From Dehalococcoidia bacterium (GTDB lineage: Bacteria > Chloroflexota > Dehalococcoidia > Tepidiformales > Tepidiformaceae), in the NCBI GenBank assembly GCA_003104995.1, contig PQAO01000027.1, forward strand, positions 164,799-212,971: a stretch of 48,173 bases of DNA, written 5' to 3'. This document shows positions 40,218 through 48,173 of this stretch, piece after piece; the stretch's first letter is position 1, and each line of letters opens with the position of its first letter. A program made the translations under genes and the position numbers. Under the pieces are notes generated by a model. It made no database searches. It was not told where the DNA came from and was given only the letters and a program-made list of their open reading frames with translations.

Positions 40218-41171
40218 CTAGTTGTACTTAACGCGTGGGTCGATCAGCGCATAGGACATATCGACGCCTAGATTGACGAGGACCACTGTGAACCCGAACA
40301 CCAAGACCATCCCTTGAATCAGGGGATAATCCCGCTGATTAACCGAGAGAAGCAGCTCGGAACCCATACCTGGGAGAGAAAAAATCTGCTCGATGATCAC
40401 CGATCCTCCGATGACGACTGGAATCTGCAGCCCAATGACCGTCACGATGGGAATTAGTGCATTACGTAAAACGTGGCCGACTACGATTCGACGTTCACCG
40501 AGCCCCTTGGATCGGGCCGTGCGGACATAGTCGTTACGCAGCGCCTCAAGCATCGTGGCGCGGACGAACCGAGTAAGAGTTCCCGCCAACCCGGCGCCAA
40601 GAACGAGTGCTGGAACCCACATTGTTCGCAGATTGGAGGCAGGGTCTTCCCAGAGCTCGGCATATCGTAACGGTGGGACCCAGCCAAACCATGCGAATCC
40701 ATAGGTGATCACGAGAAGCGCGAGCCAAAAGCTGGGCACCGCTATGAAGACGATGCCCAAACTCCTCGCGACATAGTCAGGGATTGTGCCTGCGCGGATG
40801 GCCGACGTGATCCCGAGCGGCAGCGCGACCATAAGCGATACGATGATCGCCAGTACGCCAAGCTCGATCGTCACAGGGAGCTTCTGCTGGAGGATCTCGG
40901 TGACAGAGCGCTGCTTCTGTGCCGACTCGCCGAGGTCACCGCGCAGTATGTCTCCGACCCACAGCAGGTACTGCTCGGGCAGTGCCTTATCGAGGTGATA
41001 CTTCTCTTCGATCTGGGCACGAATCTCGGGCGTCGCAGCCGCGCCCTGGCTCCCCGCGATCGCATCGACGAGATCCCCTGGCAGGAACCGGACCGCAAGG
41101 AACACCACCATCGTGAGCCCAATGAGCGTCGGTATCACCAGGACCAGGCGCCGGACTAGGTAGGCTTGCAT
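40218..41171 (-). CDS. oligopeptide/dipeptide-type ABC transporter permease (DppB/OppB-like)
   Basis: A 317-residue permease starting MQAYLVRRLVLVIPTLIGLT, the typical DppB N-terminus, with FLPGDLVDAIAG shortly after. Six membrane segments and the EAA loop LRNDYVRTARSKGLGERRIVVGHVLRNALIP are visible, the latter as two adjacent stretches. It lies 58 bp after the lipoprotein gene and 18 bp before the second permease gene, so the three form one operon transcribed leftward. Confidence 0.92.
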   Translation of the reverse strand: MQAYLVRRLVLVIPTLIGLTMVVFLAVRFLPGDLVDAIAGSQGAAATPEIRAQIEEKYHLDKALPEQYLLWVGDILRGDLGESAQKQRSVTEILQQKLPVTIELGVLAIIVSLMVALPLGITSAIRAGTIPDYVARSLGIVFIAVPSFWLALLVITYGFAWFGWVPPLRYAELWEDPASNLRTMWVPALVLGAGLAGTLTRFVRATMLEALRNDYVRTARSKGLGERRIVVGHVLRNALIPIVTVIGLQIPVVIGGSVIIEQIFSLPGMGSELLLSVNQRDYPLIQGMVLVFGFTVVLVNLGVDMSYALIDPRVKYN

Positions 41172-41229
41172 GTCCTCTCCATGGTGAACAGTTAAGGAGG
41201 CGGCGCTTTAGGTTGCCGGCTACACAGCC

Positions 41230-43014
41230 TCAACCCTCGTACCACCAGTGGCTGTTCCAGAATCCCTGACCGCTTCGCGGCGTCATATACTTGTCTACAT
41301 CGTGGAAACCGGCTTGCCAGATACTGTAGCTGGGGCCCGAAGGGTACTGTACGGGGACGTAGTAGAGCTGTTCGAAGCCGTGGTTCTGGAGTTCATGGAT
41401 TTGCTTCAAACGGTCCTCTCCATCAAGCGTCGCCAGCATTTTAGCGATGCCCTTGTTCAGCACGTCATCGTCGACGCGTGCCCAGTTCTGGAAAGGGCCA
41501 TCGATGTACAAAGCGACCAACCACTGTTCTGCCATCCCAAAGCTGTTGAGGTTCTCGCACAGGCCGGTCCATTCCGCTTTTCCGAATACCTGGCTGCTGT
41601 AAACCTGCGCATCAACCGGATCTAGCTTGATGTTCCATCCTGCCTGATTCAGCATGGCAACGGCCAGCTCATAAATGGGAGCCGCGGCTGGCGATAGGGT
41701 CTTTGTGTACGTAAGTTGGGTCTCGATCTTGCCATGCCCGGCTGCCTCGATCAGTTGCATCGCAGCTTTCGGGTCGTACTTGACGTTGTCCCTTACCTGC
41801 GCGCTCGCCTTGTCGCCGGTAGGGTCGATCCAGTACTTTCCGAGCGCATGGGGAATCACATTTTGATACCAGATCTCCTGTGGCGGGAGACCGGCAGCTT
41901 CCACATCTCGAGGAGCCACGACGGCATTCCACAGGGAGTCGCGGTCCAGCGCACGGGTGAGCGCCTGGCGGATGCGCGGATCCTTCCACAGGGGGTTTCC
42001 ATCGCTTCCCGAAAAGCCAATAAAGTAGTTGGCAGTCGATTCCGGGACCTGGATAATCTGGGCATCCTTCACCGCCGACCTGATGCTCGAGATCTCCTTG
42101 ATGGCCGTGCCTCCCGGTGTGCGAGAGAGGTTGCCCCCCTTGAACTGGTTGAGTGCGGTGGCGGTATCCTGAATTACGGAGTAACGAAGCTCGTCCAAGT
42201 ACGGGCGGTCAGGTCCGAAGTGCCACTCCGGGTTCCGCTTGAGGGTCCAACCCACCCCAGGCTTCATTTCTGCCATGATCCATGCGCCGGAACCCACCAC
42301 TTCTTTCGTGGGATCGATCTCCGGCGGTTGCAGCATAAACGTATAGTTGTCTGCGAGAGCTGGTAGGAAGAGCGCGTTTGGGGCTTTTAGCTTCCACACC
42401 AGCGTGTAGTCGTCCGGTGCCGTGAGCGAGTCGACCATATGGAACTGGGCAGCCTGCAGGGCAACCCCGAAGCCCTCGACTTTGCCGTTGATCTTGTTCC
42501 AGTTGTACAGAACATCCGACGCTATCAGGGGTCGGCTCACGGGCGGCTGCCACTTCACGTTGCGACGCAGCTTCATCGTATACGTCAGTCCGTCGTCCGT
42601 TACTTCGTAGCCCTCGGCGACGTCGGGGACGATTTCGAGCGATGGATAGTCGGGGCCCAACGGGAGGCCCTTCGTCTGGAACAGCTTGCTATAGACGTTG
42701 TCAGCGAAATCGGCACCGGCCGCAGTCACGTTCTGGTGAGGGTCAATGATCGCAGGGAAGCTGGCCACAGATAGGTTAGCGACACCTCCCCGCCGCGGCA
42801 CGGCGCCGGTCGTTGCCTGGCTCGTTGCCTGGCTCGTTGCCTGGCTCGTGGGGCTTACGGTACCCGCTGGTCCGGGTTCGTCGTCATCATCATCCCCACA
42901 TCCAACGGCGAGGATTGCGGCTGTGCCTACGGTTGCGAGTCCCGCTCCAGACAAGAACGCACGGCGCCGAAGCGTTGCGGCTCTGGCTCGCCTGGTCCAG
43001 TAGTTATCATTCAT
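41230..43014 (-). CDS. ABC transporter substrate-binding lipoprotein (SBP family 5)
   Basis: A 594-residue family 5 solute-binding protein. The N-terminus has LRRRAFLSGAGLATVGTA then ILAVGC, a twin-arginine-like signal ending in a lipobox with Cys39, so it is probably exported folded and lipid-anchored outside the membrane. A Ser/Gln/Thr/Ala linker follows, then the domain with DGLTYTMKLRRNVKWQPP and RIRQALTRALDRDSLW. ATG at 43014 is preceded by GGGA at 7 nt; the frame is open 11 codons further. It is the first gene of the transporter operon and its ligand is unknown. Confidence 0.9.
   Translation of the reverse strand: MNDNYWTRRARAATLRRRAFLSGAGLATVGTAAILAVGCGDDDDDEPGPAGTVSPTSQATSQATSQATTGAVPRRGGVANLSVASFPAIIDPHQNVTAAGADFADNVYSKLFQTKGLPLGPDYPSLEIVPDVAEGYEVTDDGLTYTMKLRRNVKWQPPVSRPLIASDVLYNWNKINGKVEGFGVALQAAQFHMVDSLTAPDDYTLVWKLKAPNALFLPALADNYTFMLQPPEIDPTKEVVGSGAWIMAEMKPGVGWTLKRNPEWHFGPDRPYLDELRYSVIQDTATALNQFKGGNLSRTPGGTAIKEISSIRSAVKDAQIIQVPESTANYFIGFSGSDGNPLWKDPRIRQALTRALDRDSLWNAVVAPRDVEAAGLPPQEIWYQNVIPHALGKYWIDPTGDKASAQVRDNVKYDPKAAMQLIEAAGHGKIETQLTYTKTLSPAAAPIYELAVAMLNQAGWNIKLDPVDAQVYSSQVFGKAEWTGLCENLNSFGMAEQWLVALYIDGPFQNWARVDDDVLNKGIAKMLATLDGEDRLKQIHELQNHGFEQLYYVPVQYPSGPSYSIWQAGFHDVDKYMTPRSGQGFWNSHWWYEG
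42811..42846. repeat. three tandem 12-bp repeats in the lipoprotein linker
   Basis: CGTTGCCTGGCT occurs three times without gaps, encoding a TSQA repeat in the linker just after the lipid anchor. Copy number could vary by slippage without changing frame. Confidence 0.85.
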
Positions 43015-43147
43015 GTCAAGTTCCCTTTCGCAGTGGCCATTGACCATAGAAGCGACTGCTGAGGAGGGACCTTACTTCGCGTGCACCGGTGAGTCAACGA
43101 GACCTGATGGCTCGATGTCCTGCCGACGAATTTATTCTACTCTTCAA

Positions 43148-43183
43148 CATTAATCCTACTGGAGCAAGCCGTCTCGATTAATG
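43148..43183. promoter_or_regulatory. inverted repeat upstream of the transporter operon
   Basis: CATTAATC (43148-43155) and its exact complement GATTAATG (43176-43183) are separated by 20 bp, in an AT-rich stretch about 135 bp upstream of the lipoprotein start. A TAGAAT -10-like hexamer on the minus strand lies just downstream of it. This may be an operator. I see nothing else in the 429-bp gap 43015-43443. Confidence 0.35.
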
Positions 43184-43443
43184 CTTCTCACGTTAGACAC
43201 TCCCGTTCCGCCTCCCCGCGCAGTGCGTAATGCAAAGCGAATTAGCCGAACTGGGTGCCGCTCGTCAGCCTTGAAAGCGTGTGTTCGGTGGCCATTGAGT
43301 CAGCATCGGAGATGGCGGAGTCAATCCCCCCCCTCCTCCATTTGAACCAAGAGAAGTCCGCTTCCACCAGTCACACCATCGTCAGTAATGACGCGCGGAA
43401 CATCTCTACTTCTTAACGTCTCTACTTCCTGGACACAGGGGCC

Positions 43444-44004
43444 CTAATCACCACCTGGCTGCGGCTGCTGGCCGTCGCTGGCGGTCATTCGACGGATCTT
43501 CGATTCCCGTGGTTCGCCGATGACATCGGCGGGACTCGACCATGACTCGCCAATCCCCGCAAGGTACCGCTCAAGGTACTCCTGCAACAATCCCCGTTCC
43601 TCGACGGAGAGTCCGGACGCGGCCATGTCTACAACGCGTTTCGTCTGGACTTGCGCCTTGGTTGCGAGCTGCTCTCCGGCGTCCGTGATAGACACCGTTA
43701 CCAGGCGGCCGTCCACCGTAGAACGGCAGCGGGCGACAAGGCCCCGCCTTTCAAGAGTGTTCACCAGGCTGGTAATCGATGGAACTGCCACCTCCATGAG
43801 CTTGGCCAGTTCGCGAGGCTGGCTCGGCCCTTCCGTGCGAAGAAGGATGAGCAACGAATACCCTGAATTCGAAAGTCCGAGAGGACGCAGCGCCTCGGAC
43901 TCTACACGCCGGATCCCAGCCTTCCCGGCGCGAACCACGGTGATGGCCAGCAGGCGCGTGGCAGCAGACTCGTCATCGACCTCTGGGATTGGGGCTATTG
44001 ACAC
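43444..44004 (-). CDS. MarR-family transcriptional regulator
   Basis: A 186-residue winged-helix regulator: LGLSNSGYSLLILLRTEGPS, then QPRELAKLMEVAVPSITSLV as the helix-turn-helix, and TLERRGLVARCRSTVDGRLV with the Asp/Arg wing of MarR proteins. A ~35-residue charged tail follows the C-terminal dimerisation helix. GTG at 44004 has AGGTGG 4-5 nt upstream. It lies between the leftward transporter operon and the rightward molybdoenzyme operon and could control either; an inverted repeat at the molybdoenzyme promoter is the best candidate target. The inducer is unknown. Confidence 0.88.
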   Translation of the reverse strand: MSIAPIPEVDDESAATRLLAITVVRAGKAGIRRVESEALRPLGLSNSGYSLLILLRTEGPSQPRELAKLMEVAVPSITSLVNTLERRGLVARCRSTVDGRLVTVSITDAGEQLATKAQVQTKRVVDMAASGLSVEERGLLQEYLERYLAGIGESWSSPADVIGEPRESKIRRMTASDGQQPQPGGD

Positions 44005-44288
44005 GGCACCACCTTAGAACTGACTCCTCGACACGGGCAAGCTGCTGTGCTGGTTCGCGACGGTAGTGGCACTCCCCTGGGTGGTGTGATGTTGAAGCGC
44101 TGCGCGAGAACTGGGCGGGTGAGCCGGCCGAGGGCACTGCAGCGGCGCTGGAGCTATGTGGGGAACGCACGGCGCGCAGTTTCAGCGCCCTTGGCTCTCA
44201 GTCGGCTTCGGATTGCAGGACCACGGCGGCACCATCGGTCGGGGACCACGAAGCCCTTTCGGCGTGGCTGGATTAACACCCGAAATCC

Positions 44289-44340
44289 AACTCTATCATT
44301 AGGCTCCTCTTGACTTCGCTAAGACTCTAACGATAGAGTT
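44289..44340 (+). promoter_or_regulatory. operator/promoter candidate of the molybdoenzyme operon
   Basis: Arms AACTCTATCATTAG (44289-44302) and CTAACGATAGAGTT (44327-44340) are inverted with 13 of 14 matches, 24 bp apart. Between and over them lies a TTGACT -35-like element (44310-44315) with a possible -10 overlapping the right arm. A dimeric repressor such as the adjacent MarR protein could block this promoter. The remaining part of the 554-bp gap 44005-44558 would be a leader of about 210 nt; I see nothing else in it. Confidence 0.5.
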
Positions 44341-44558
44341 CGTGCCGGTGCGGGCCACCGGTCCATAAGATAGGGGGTCACCCGGCACATTTCGAATTTC
44401 GAACGGGAAGGCCAGCTGCTTCGGTCCGGTCAGTACGCACCTGTGCATGAGGCACATTTTAGGTGGCGAGACCGCCCGGGCGATTCGTCCCTCCCGCTCA
44501 GTATTTCGGCCGGCCATGCCCCCCCGCACGTGAACCAAGCCTGGAAAGAGGAAATCCT

Positions 44559-47354
44559 GTGACAGCATCCTACACACGAAGTCAGAAGCCAGTGACGGCA
44601 AAGAACAGCTACGACGACCGTTGGGACTGGGACGAAGTCCGGTGGGTGTCACACTGCATCGACTGCTACCCAGGGAACTGCACCCTCCGGGCGTACCTGA
44701 AAGACGGCAAAGTCGTTCGTGAAGAGCAAGCCGGCGTCTACCAGACCGTCCAGGACGGTGTGCCCGACATGAACCCGATGGGGTGTCAAAAGGGTGTCGG
44801 CTGGACGAAGATGCTCGACGGTGAAGAGCGCGTGACTCATCCGCTGAAACGCGTCGGCGAGCGAGGTTCGGGGAAATGGGAGCGGATCAGTTGGGACCAG
44901 GCTGCCACCGAGGTTGCGGATGCCATCCTCGACGCCATTGAAGAAATTGGCCCCGAGTCCGTAATCGCACCGTCCGGCTGCAACACCGGCGGCGAGTTCG
45001 CAGGTAACTCGATAGGTGGGCGAGGAAAGTTCATGGGGTCGATAGGCGGCCTCATCACCGACGTAAACGCGGAGATGAACGACTTCGCACCTGGTTACTA
45101 CCTCACCTACGGGACGTTCGACCCGGTCAGTAGCATCGATGACTGGTTCCACTCGGAAGTCTTCATCATTTGGTTCGGCAACCCTAACTACACGCGCATT
45201 CCTCACATTCACTATGTGAATGAGGCCCGCTATAACGGTTGCGAAGTAGTAACGATTGCACCCGACGTATCGCCCTCTGCCATGCACGCCGACTACCACG
45301 TTCCAGTCAAAGTCGGCTCTGACGCTTCGCTGGCCCTGGCGATGGCGAAAGTGGTGATCGATGAGGGGCTCATGAACGAGCAGTTCGTGATCGAGCAGAC
45401 GGACCTGCCACTACTCGTGAACCCAACGACCAACCGCTTCCTGCGCGAGTCCGACCTTCGAGAGGGCGGAAGCGACGAACAATTCTACGCCTGGGACACA
45501 AAGACCGGCGGCGCCGTCCTCGCACCGAGAGGAACCCTTCGCTGGGGAGAGGCTCTTCCCGCGCTGGAGGGTAAGTTCACGGTTCCTGGAAAGGACGGCC
45601 CCATCGCCGTGACCACGGTCTTCTCGATGGTCCGGGCTCGGCTCGACGAGTACACACCGGAGCGGGCCGAGGAGATCACTGGTGTGCATGCGGAGACCAT
45701 CCGGCTGCTGGCACGCAAGATCGCCAAGAAGAAGACGAACATCCTTGGTGCCCTGGGTGGTGCGGGCAAGCACTACCACGGCGATCTCATCGAGAGGGCC
45801 CAGTTGTTGCTCCTGGCATTGACCGGAAACTGGGGACGCCAGGGCACAGGCGTGCGAGCCTGGCTAGCCGGAATGGTTGACGGCATGGCGACGGTGAACT
45901 TTAAGCAGAAGCGTGGGCCCGCGGAAACGGCTGCTTTCCTGGACATGCGCGAGGCCGCGCTGGCTGGTGCCCTCGCAAACGATCCGTCTATGACTCCGGC
46001 GCTTCTGGCAATTGAGCAGACCAAGCAGGCCTGCTCCGGCGGGGGCGTTGGCATGGTTCCCCCGGTCTTCTACTGGTACAACCATGCTGGTTATCACGAG
46101 GCGTGGAACCGCCAGGACTGGCACGACCCGGCGATGAGCCGGCCCTTCGATGACTACTTCCAGGAAGCAGTTCAGAAGGGGTGGTGGCGCGGCGTCGCCT
46201 ACCCGACACCTGAGCAGACCCCGCGTGTGCTCATCGAGTGTGGGGGGAACGTCATTCGCCGGACACGTGGTGGAGGCAATATGTTGCTCCAGCATCTCTG
46301 GCCGAAGCTCAACATGATTGTGACGCTGGACCCGCGGATGAGCGCCACCGCACTGGTGTCCGACATCGTCCTTCCGATCGCTCATCAGTACGAGAAGATT
46401 TCACACGGTATACCTACGACACACCTCATGAACCTCACATTTGGAGACAAGGTCGTAGAGCCACCTGGTGAAGCTGTCGGAGAGTGGGAAGCATTTCGGC
46501 GATTGACAGAGAAGTTGGAAGAGCGAGCCAAAGCTCGCGGTATCCACCAATATCGAGATGCAAGAGGAGGGCAGCACGATCTCACAGTTGCGTACGCTGC
46601 CTACACCAAGAATGGTGAATTTGTCGACGAAGAGGTGATCGCGGACGAGATCCTGCGCGACTGCGCCATGATCGGGACGCTGCCACCCCACGCAAGCCTC
46701 GAAGAACTCCGGAAGGAAGGCTATTTCCGGTGGCAGAGCCTGGGCCTCGGTGCCCGTGCCGTCGCGCAGGCCACGGATCCCAAACCGAACGAGACGTTCG
46801 TCCCCTTCAGGAACCATGTGGAGAAGGGTGAACCCTACCCCACGCTGACCAGGCGGGCACAGTTCCTCATTGAGCACGAGTGGTTCATCGAGGCGGACGA
46901 GCACCTTCCCCGTCACAAGGATGCGCCCGCTTTCGGTGGAAACTATCCCTTCACCATCACCAGCGGGCACAATCGGTGGAGTCTGCACTCGTTGAACATC
47001 GCGAACCGCCTGATGCTCGACACACATCGCGGCACTCCCCACCTCGTCATGAACGATCAGGATGCGGCCCGTCTCGGGATCACGGACAACGAGACGGTGC
47101 GCGTATTTAACGACCAGGGGGAGTTCTGGGTGCCGATCCTCACATCGGGGGGAGCGCAACCAGGACAGCTGGCCATGTACAACGGGTTCGAGCCGTACCA
47201 GTTCCCGAACTGGTCCAGTCCGAATGATGTTGAACCGGGGATGGTCAAGTGGCTTCACCTGGCCGGCGGGTATGGCCACCTCAAGTACTGGCCGATGGAA
47301 TGGCAGCCCTGCACCGTGATACGCGGGACGCGGGTGGCGATTGAAAAGGCCTGA
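44559..47354 (+). CDS. type II DMSO-reductase-family molybdoenzyme, catalytic alpha subunit
   Basis: A 931-residue molybdo-bis(pyranopterin guanine dinucleotide) oxidoreductase. The N-terminal [4Fe-4S] site is SHCIDCYPGNC followed by MGCQKG, a His-x3-Cys-x4-Cys...Cys form as in type II enzymes (nitrate, selenate, ethylbenzene, dimethylsulfide). The segment NAEMNDFAPGYY probably holds the Asp molybdenum ligand. IIWFGNPNYTRIPH, LGGAGKHYHGD and the C-terminal dinucleotide-binding part (TSGHNRWSLHSLN) complete it. GTG at 44559 has GAGG 7 nt upstream. Unlike periplasmic relatives it shows no twin-arginine signal, even in the upstream open frame. Gamma and beta subunit genes follow. Substrate unknown; hydroxylation/dehydrogenation or oxyanion reduction are both possible. 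Confidence 0.85.
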   Translation: MTASYTRSQKPVTAKNSYDDRWDWDEVRWVSHCIDCYPGNCTLRAYLKDGKVVREEQAGVYQTVQDGVPDMNPMGCQKGVGWTKMLDGEERVTHPLKRVGERGSGKWERISWDQAATEVADAILDAIEEIGPESVIAPSGCNTGGEFAGNSIGGRGKFMGSIGGLITDVNAEMNDFAPGYYLTYGTFDPVSSIDDWFHSEVFIIWFGNPNYTRIPHIHYVNEARYNGCEVVTIAPDVSPSAMHADYHVPVKVGSDASLALAMAKVVIDEGLMNEQFVIEQTDLPLLVNPTTNRFLRESDLREGGSDEQFYAWDTKTGGAVLAPRGTLRWGEALPALEGKFTVPGKDGPIAVTTVFSMVRARLDEYTPERAEEITGVHAETIRLLARKIAKKKTNILGALGGAGKHYHGDLIERAQLLLLALTGNWGRQGTGVRAWLAGMVDGMATVNFKQKRGPAETAAFLDMREAALAGALANDPSMTPALLAIEQTKQACSGGGVGMVPPVFYWYNHAGYHEAWNRQDWHDPAMSRPFDDYFQEAVQKGWWRGVAYPTPEQTPRVLIECGGNVIRRTRGGGNMLLQHLWPKLNMIVTLDPRMSATALVSDIVLPIAHQYEKISHGIPTTHLMNLTFGDKVVEPPGEAVGEWEAFRRLTEKLEERAKARGIHQYRDARGGQHDLTVAYAAYTKNGEFVDEEVIADEILRDCAMIGTLPPHASLEELRKEGYFRWQSLGLGARAVAQATDPKPNETFVPFRNHVEKGEPYPTLTRRAQFLIEHEWFIEADEHLPRHKDAPAFGGNYPFTITSGHNRWSLHSLNIANRLMLDTHRGTPHLVMNDQDAARLGITDNETVRVFNDQGEFWVPILTSGGAQPGQLAMYNGFEPYQFPNWSSPNDVEPGMVKWLHLAGGYGHLKYWPMEWQPCTVIRGTRVAIEKA

Positions 47355-47417
47355 CACAGGTTGCGTCTTGGGCCAGCGACGGATCGGGCATTCGCCCTTT
47401 GAAGGAGAGGTAGCACA

Positions 47418-48005
47418 ATGAAAGTCGCCAAACTTGCTGGAAAGCTGGCCGACCCGGCATCGGCCGAATGGGGGGCGGTGGCCCCGGTAGAGATCCCGCT
47501 CGCGCCGGTGGCACTGGAAGTGCAGCCGACCGAGTACATTCGGGAGGCGTGGAAGGACCGGGACTATGGGCAGACGGCCCAGGCCGCGGTAAAGGCTGCC
47601 AGCGATGGTGACCGGCTCTACATCCGGGTCGAGTGGGCCGACGACCCGAAGCCGAACCGGGAGTTCCAGGACGCAGTCAGCGCCATCTTCCCGACGAACG
47701 GGAGCGGTGTACTGGCGACGCTGGGCGACGATGAGAAGCCGCTCGCGCTCTGGTTCTGGGAGAACGGGCGTCCGGGGCCACTGAACCTGGTTTCGCATGG
47801 GCCTGGCGTCTTCCGGAAGGAAGATGCGGGGGGTCTTGGCGCTGCCGGTGTCCTGGCGGACGGGCGCTGGAGCGTGGTGCTGAGCGGTCCGGCGGGGATT
47901 AGCGCGAGGGGAAAGGTTGCTCTCGCCGTGTGGAACGGTTCGAACGACGAACGGGCCGGCCTGGCCGCAGTGAGCCGTGAGTGGCTCCCCCTGGAATCGG
48001 AGTAA
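47418..48005 (+). CDS. EbdC-like (ethylbenzene dehydrogenase gamma) subunit
   Basis: A 195-residue protein with the layout of the ethylbenzene-dehydrogenase heme-b domain: WGAVAPVEIPLAPV near the start, DGDRLYIRVEWADDP, DAVSAIFP, ALWFWENGRPGP, DGRWSVVLSGP and ALAVWNGSNDERAGL. Canonical members are periplasmic and bind heme b through a Met and a Lys. Here the segment before the LWFW strand (VLATLGDDEKP) has no Met, the AGLAAVSREW segment has Ala where Lys is expected, and no signal peptide is visible. Its position between alpha and beta genes supports assignment. GGAGAGG precedes the ATG. Confidence 0.75.
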   Translation: MKVAKLAGKLADPASAEWGAVAPVEIPLAPVALEVQPTEYIREAWKDRDYGQTAQAAVKAASDGDRLYIRVEWADDPKPNREFQDAVSAIFPTNGSGVLATLGDDEKPLALWFWENGRPGPLNLVSHGPGVFRKEDAGGLGAAGVLADGRWSVVLSGPAGISARGKVALAVWNGSNDERAGLAAVSREWLPLESE

Positions 48006-48015
48006 GGAGAGACAG

Positions 48016-48173
48016 ATGGCCGCGACAACTGAAACAACGGTCCGCCAGCTCGCCTGGGTGTATGACCTGAACAAGTGCATTGGCTGCCAGACGTGCTCGG
48101 TCGCCTGCAAGGTCTTGTGGACGCGAGACGAAGGCGAGAAGCACCAGTGGTGGATGTCCGTCAACACGCAGCC
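48016..48173 (+). CDS. iron-sulfur beta subunit of the molybdoenzyme (partial)
   Basis: The 5' end only; the gene runs out of the window. The first ~52 residues include QLAWVYDLNKCIGCQTCSVACK, split here as VYDLNKC and IGCQTCSVAC, the first ferredoxin-type cluster motif of NarH/EbdB-like electron-transfer subunits. The following WTRDEGEKHQWWMSVNTQP resembles the N-terminal part of those proteins. AGGAGA lies 6-7 nt before the ATG, 10 bp after the gamma stop. It would pass electrons between the alpha-subunit cluster and a further acceptor. Confidence 0.85.
   Translation, partial: MAATTETTVRQLAWVYDLNKCIGCQTCSVACKVLWTRDEGEKHQWWMSVNTQ

Noticed and set aside
42811..42846. A phase-variable switch in the lipoprotein gene.
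   Set aside because: The repeat unit is 12 bp, so copy-number change keeps the reading frame; it can only alter linker length.
46401..48167. A 588-codon minus-strand open frame across the molybdoenzyme operon.
   Set aside because: It lies opposite three genes with clear cofactor motifs and has no recognisable protein features.

Overview
The window is a 48 kb, mostly GC-rich bacterial chromosome segment. The following features together suggest a Chloroflexota bacterium (Dehalococcoidia/Tepidiformia-like); this is inference, because no rRNA or other decisive marker is present: a large SRP RNA with an Alu domain, a fused CofG-CofH protein for coenzyme F420, a CbbQ/CbbO (NorQ/NorD)-type pair, paired family III CoA-transferases, and a type II DMSO-reductase-family operon.

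Layout. 0.1-10 kb: fumarase; a tRNA-Val/Leu/Arg cluster closed by a bidirectional terminator; a leftward housekeeping run of YabE-like 3D protein, rsmA, ispE, a small membrane protein, a PHP phosphoesterase and a cation exchanger; a large SRP RNA with its own promoter; and a biotin carboxylase/biotin carrier pair. 10-14 kb: rightward mutS2 and a rarA carrying an unusual C-terminal thioredoxin-like extension. 14-21 kb: a leftward operon of coaE, a NorQ-type AAA+ ATPase, a metallophosphoesterase, a large NorD-type VWA protein, a possible PD-(D/E)XK-like protein and a histidine phosphatase. 21-30 kb: an HxlR regulator divergent from cofGH, an MFS exporter, a three-gene GTGA-coupled operon (two CoA-transferase subunits and an epoxide-hydrolase-like protein), and an alpha/beta hydrolase-adenylate cyclase fusion.

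30.2-38.9 kb is the most distinctive region: a compact 8.7 kb integrated element inserted in tRNA-Arg(CCU) and bounded by a 48-bp direct repeat of the tRNA 3' part. All its genes lie on the minus strand and many overlap start-to-stop. It encodes a tyrosine integrase, a winged-helix replication protein whose own coding sequence holds five palindromic iterons followed by two strong palindromes (a lambda-ori-like layout), small unknown proteins, a P27-like small terminase subunit and an HK97-type major capsid protein. I see no large terminase, portal, protease or tail genes. This content fits a phage satellite (PICI-like) better than a complete prophage.

39-48 kb: a lower-GC block with an oligopeptide-type ABC transporter (two permeases and a lipoprotein, no ATPase genes), a MarR regulator, and a divergent operon for a type II molybdoenzyme (alpha, EbdC-like gamma, start of the FeS beta subunit). 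The alpha and gamma subunits lack visible export signals, and gamma appears to lack the usual heme ligands.
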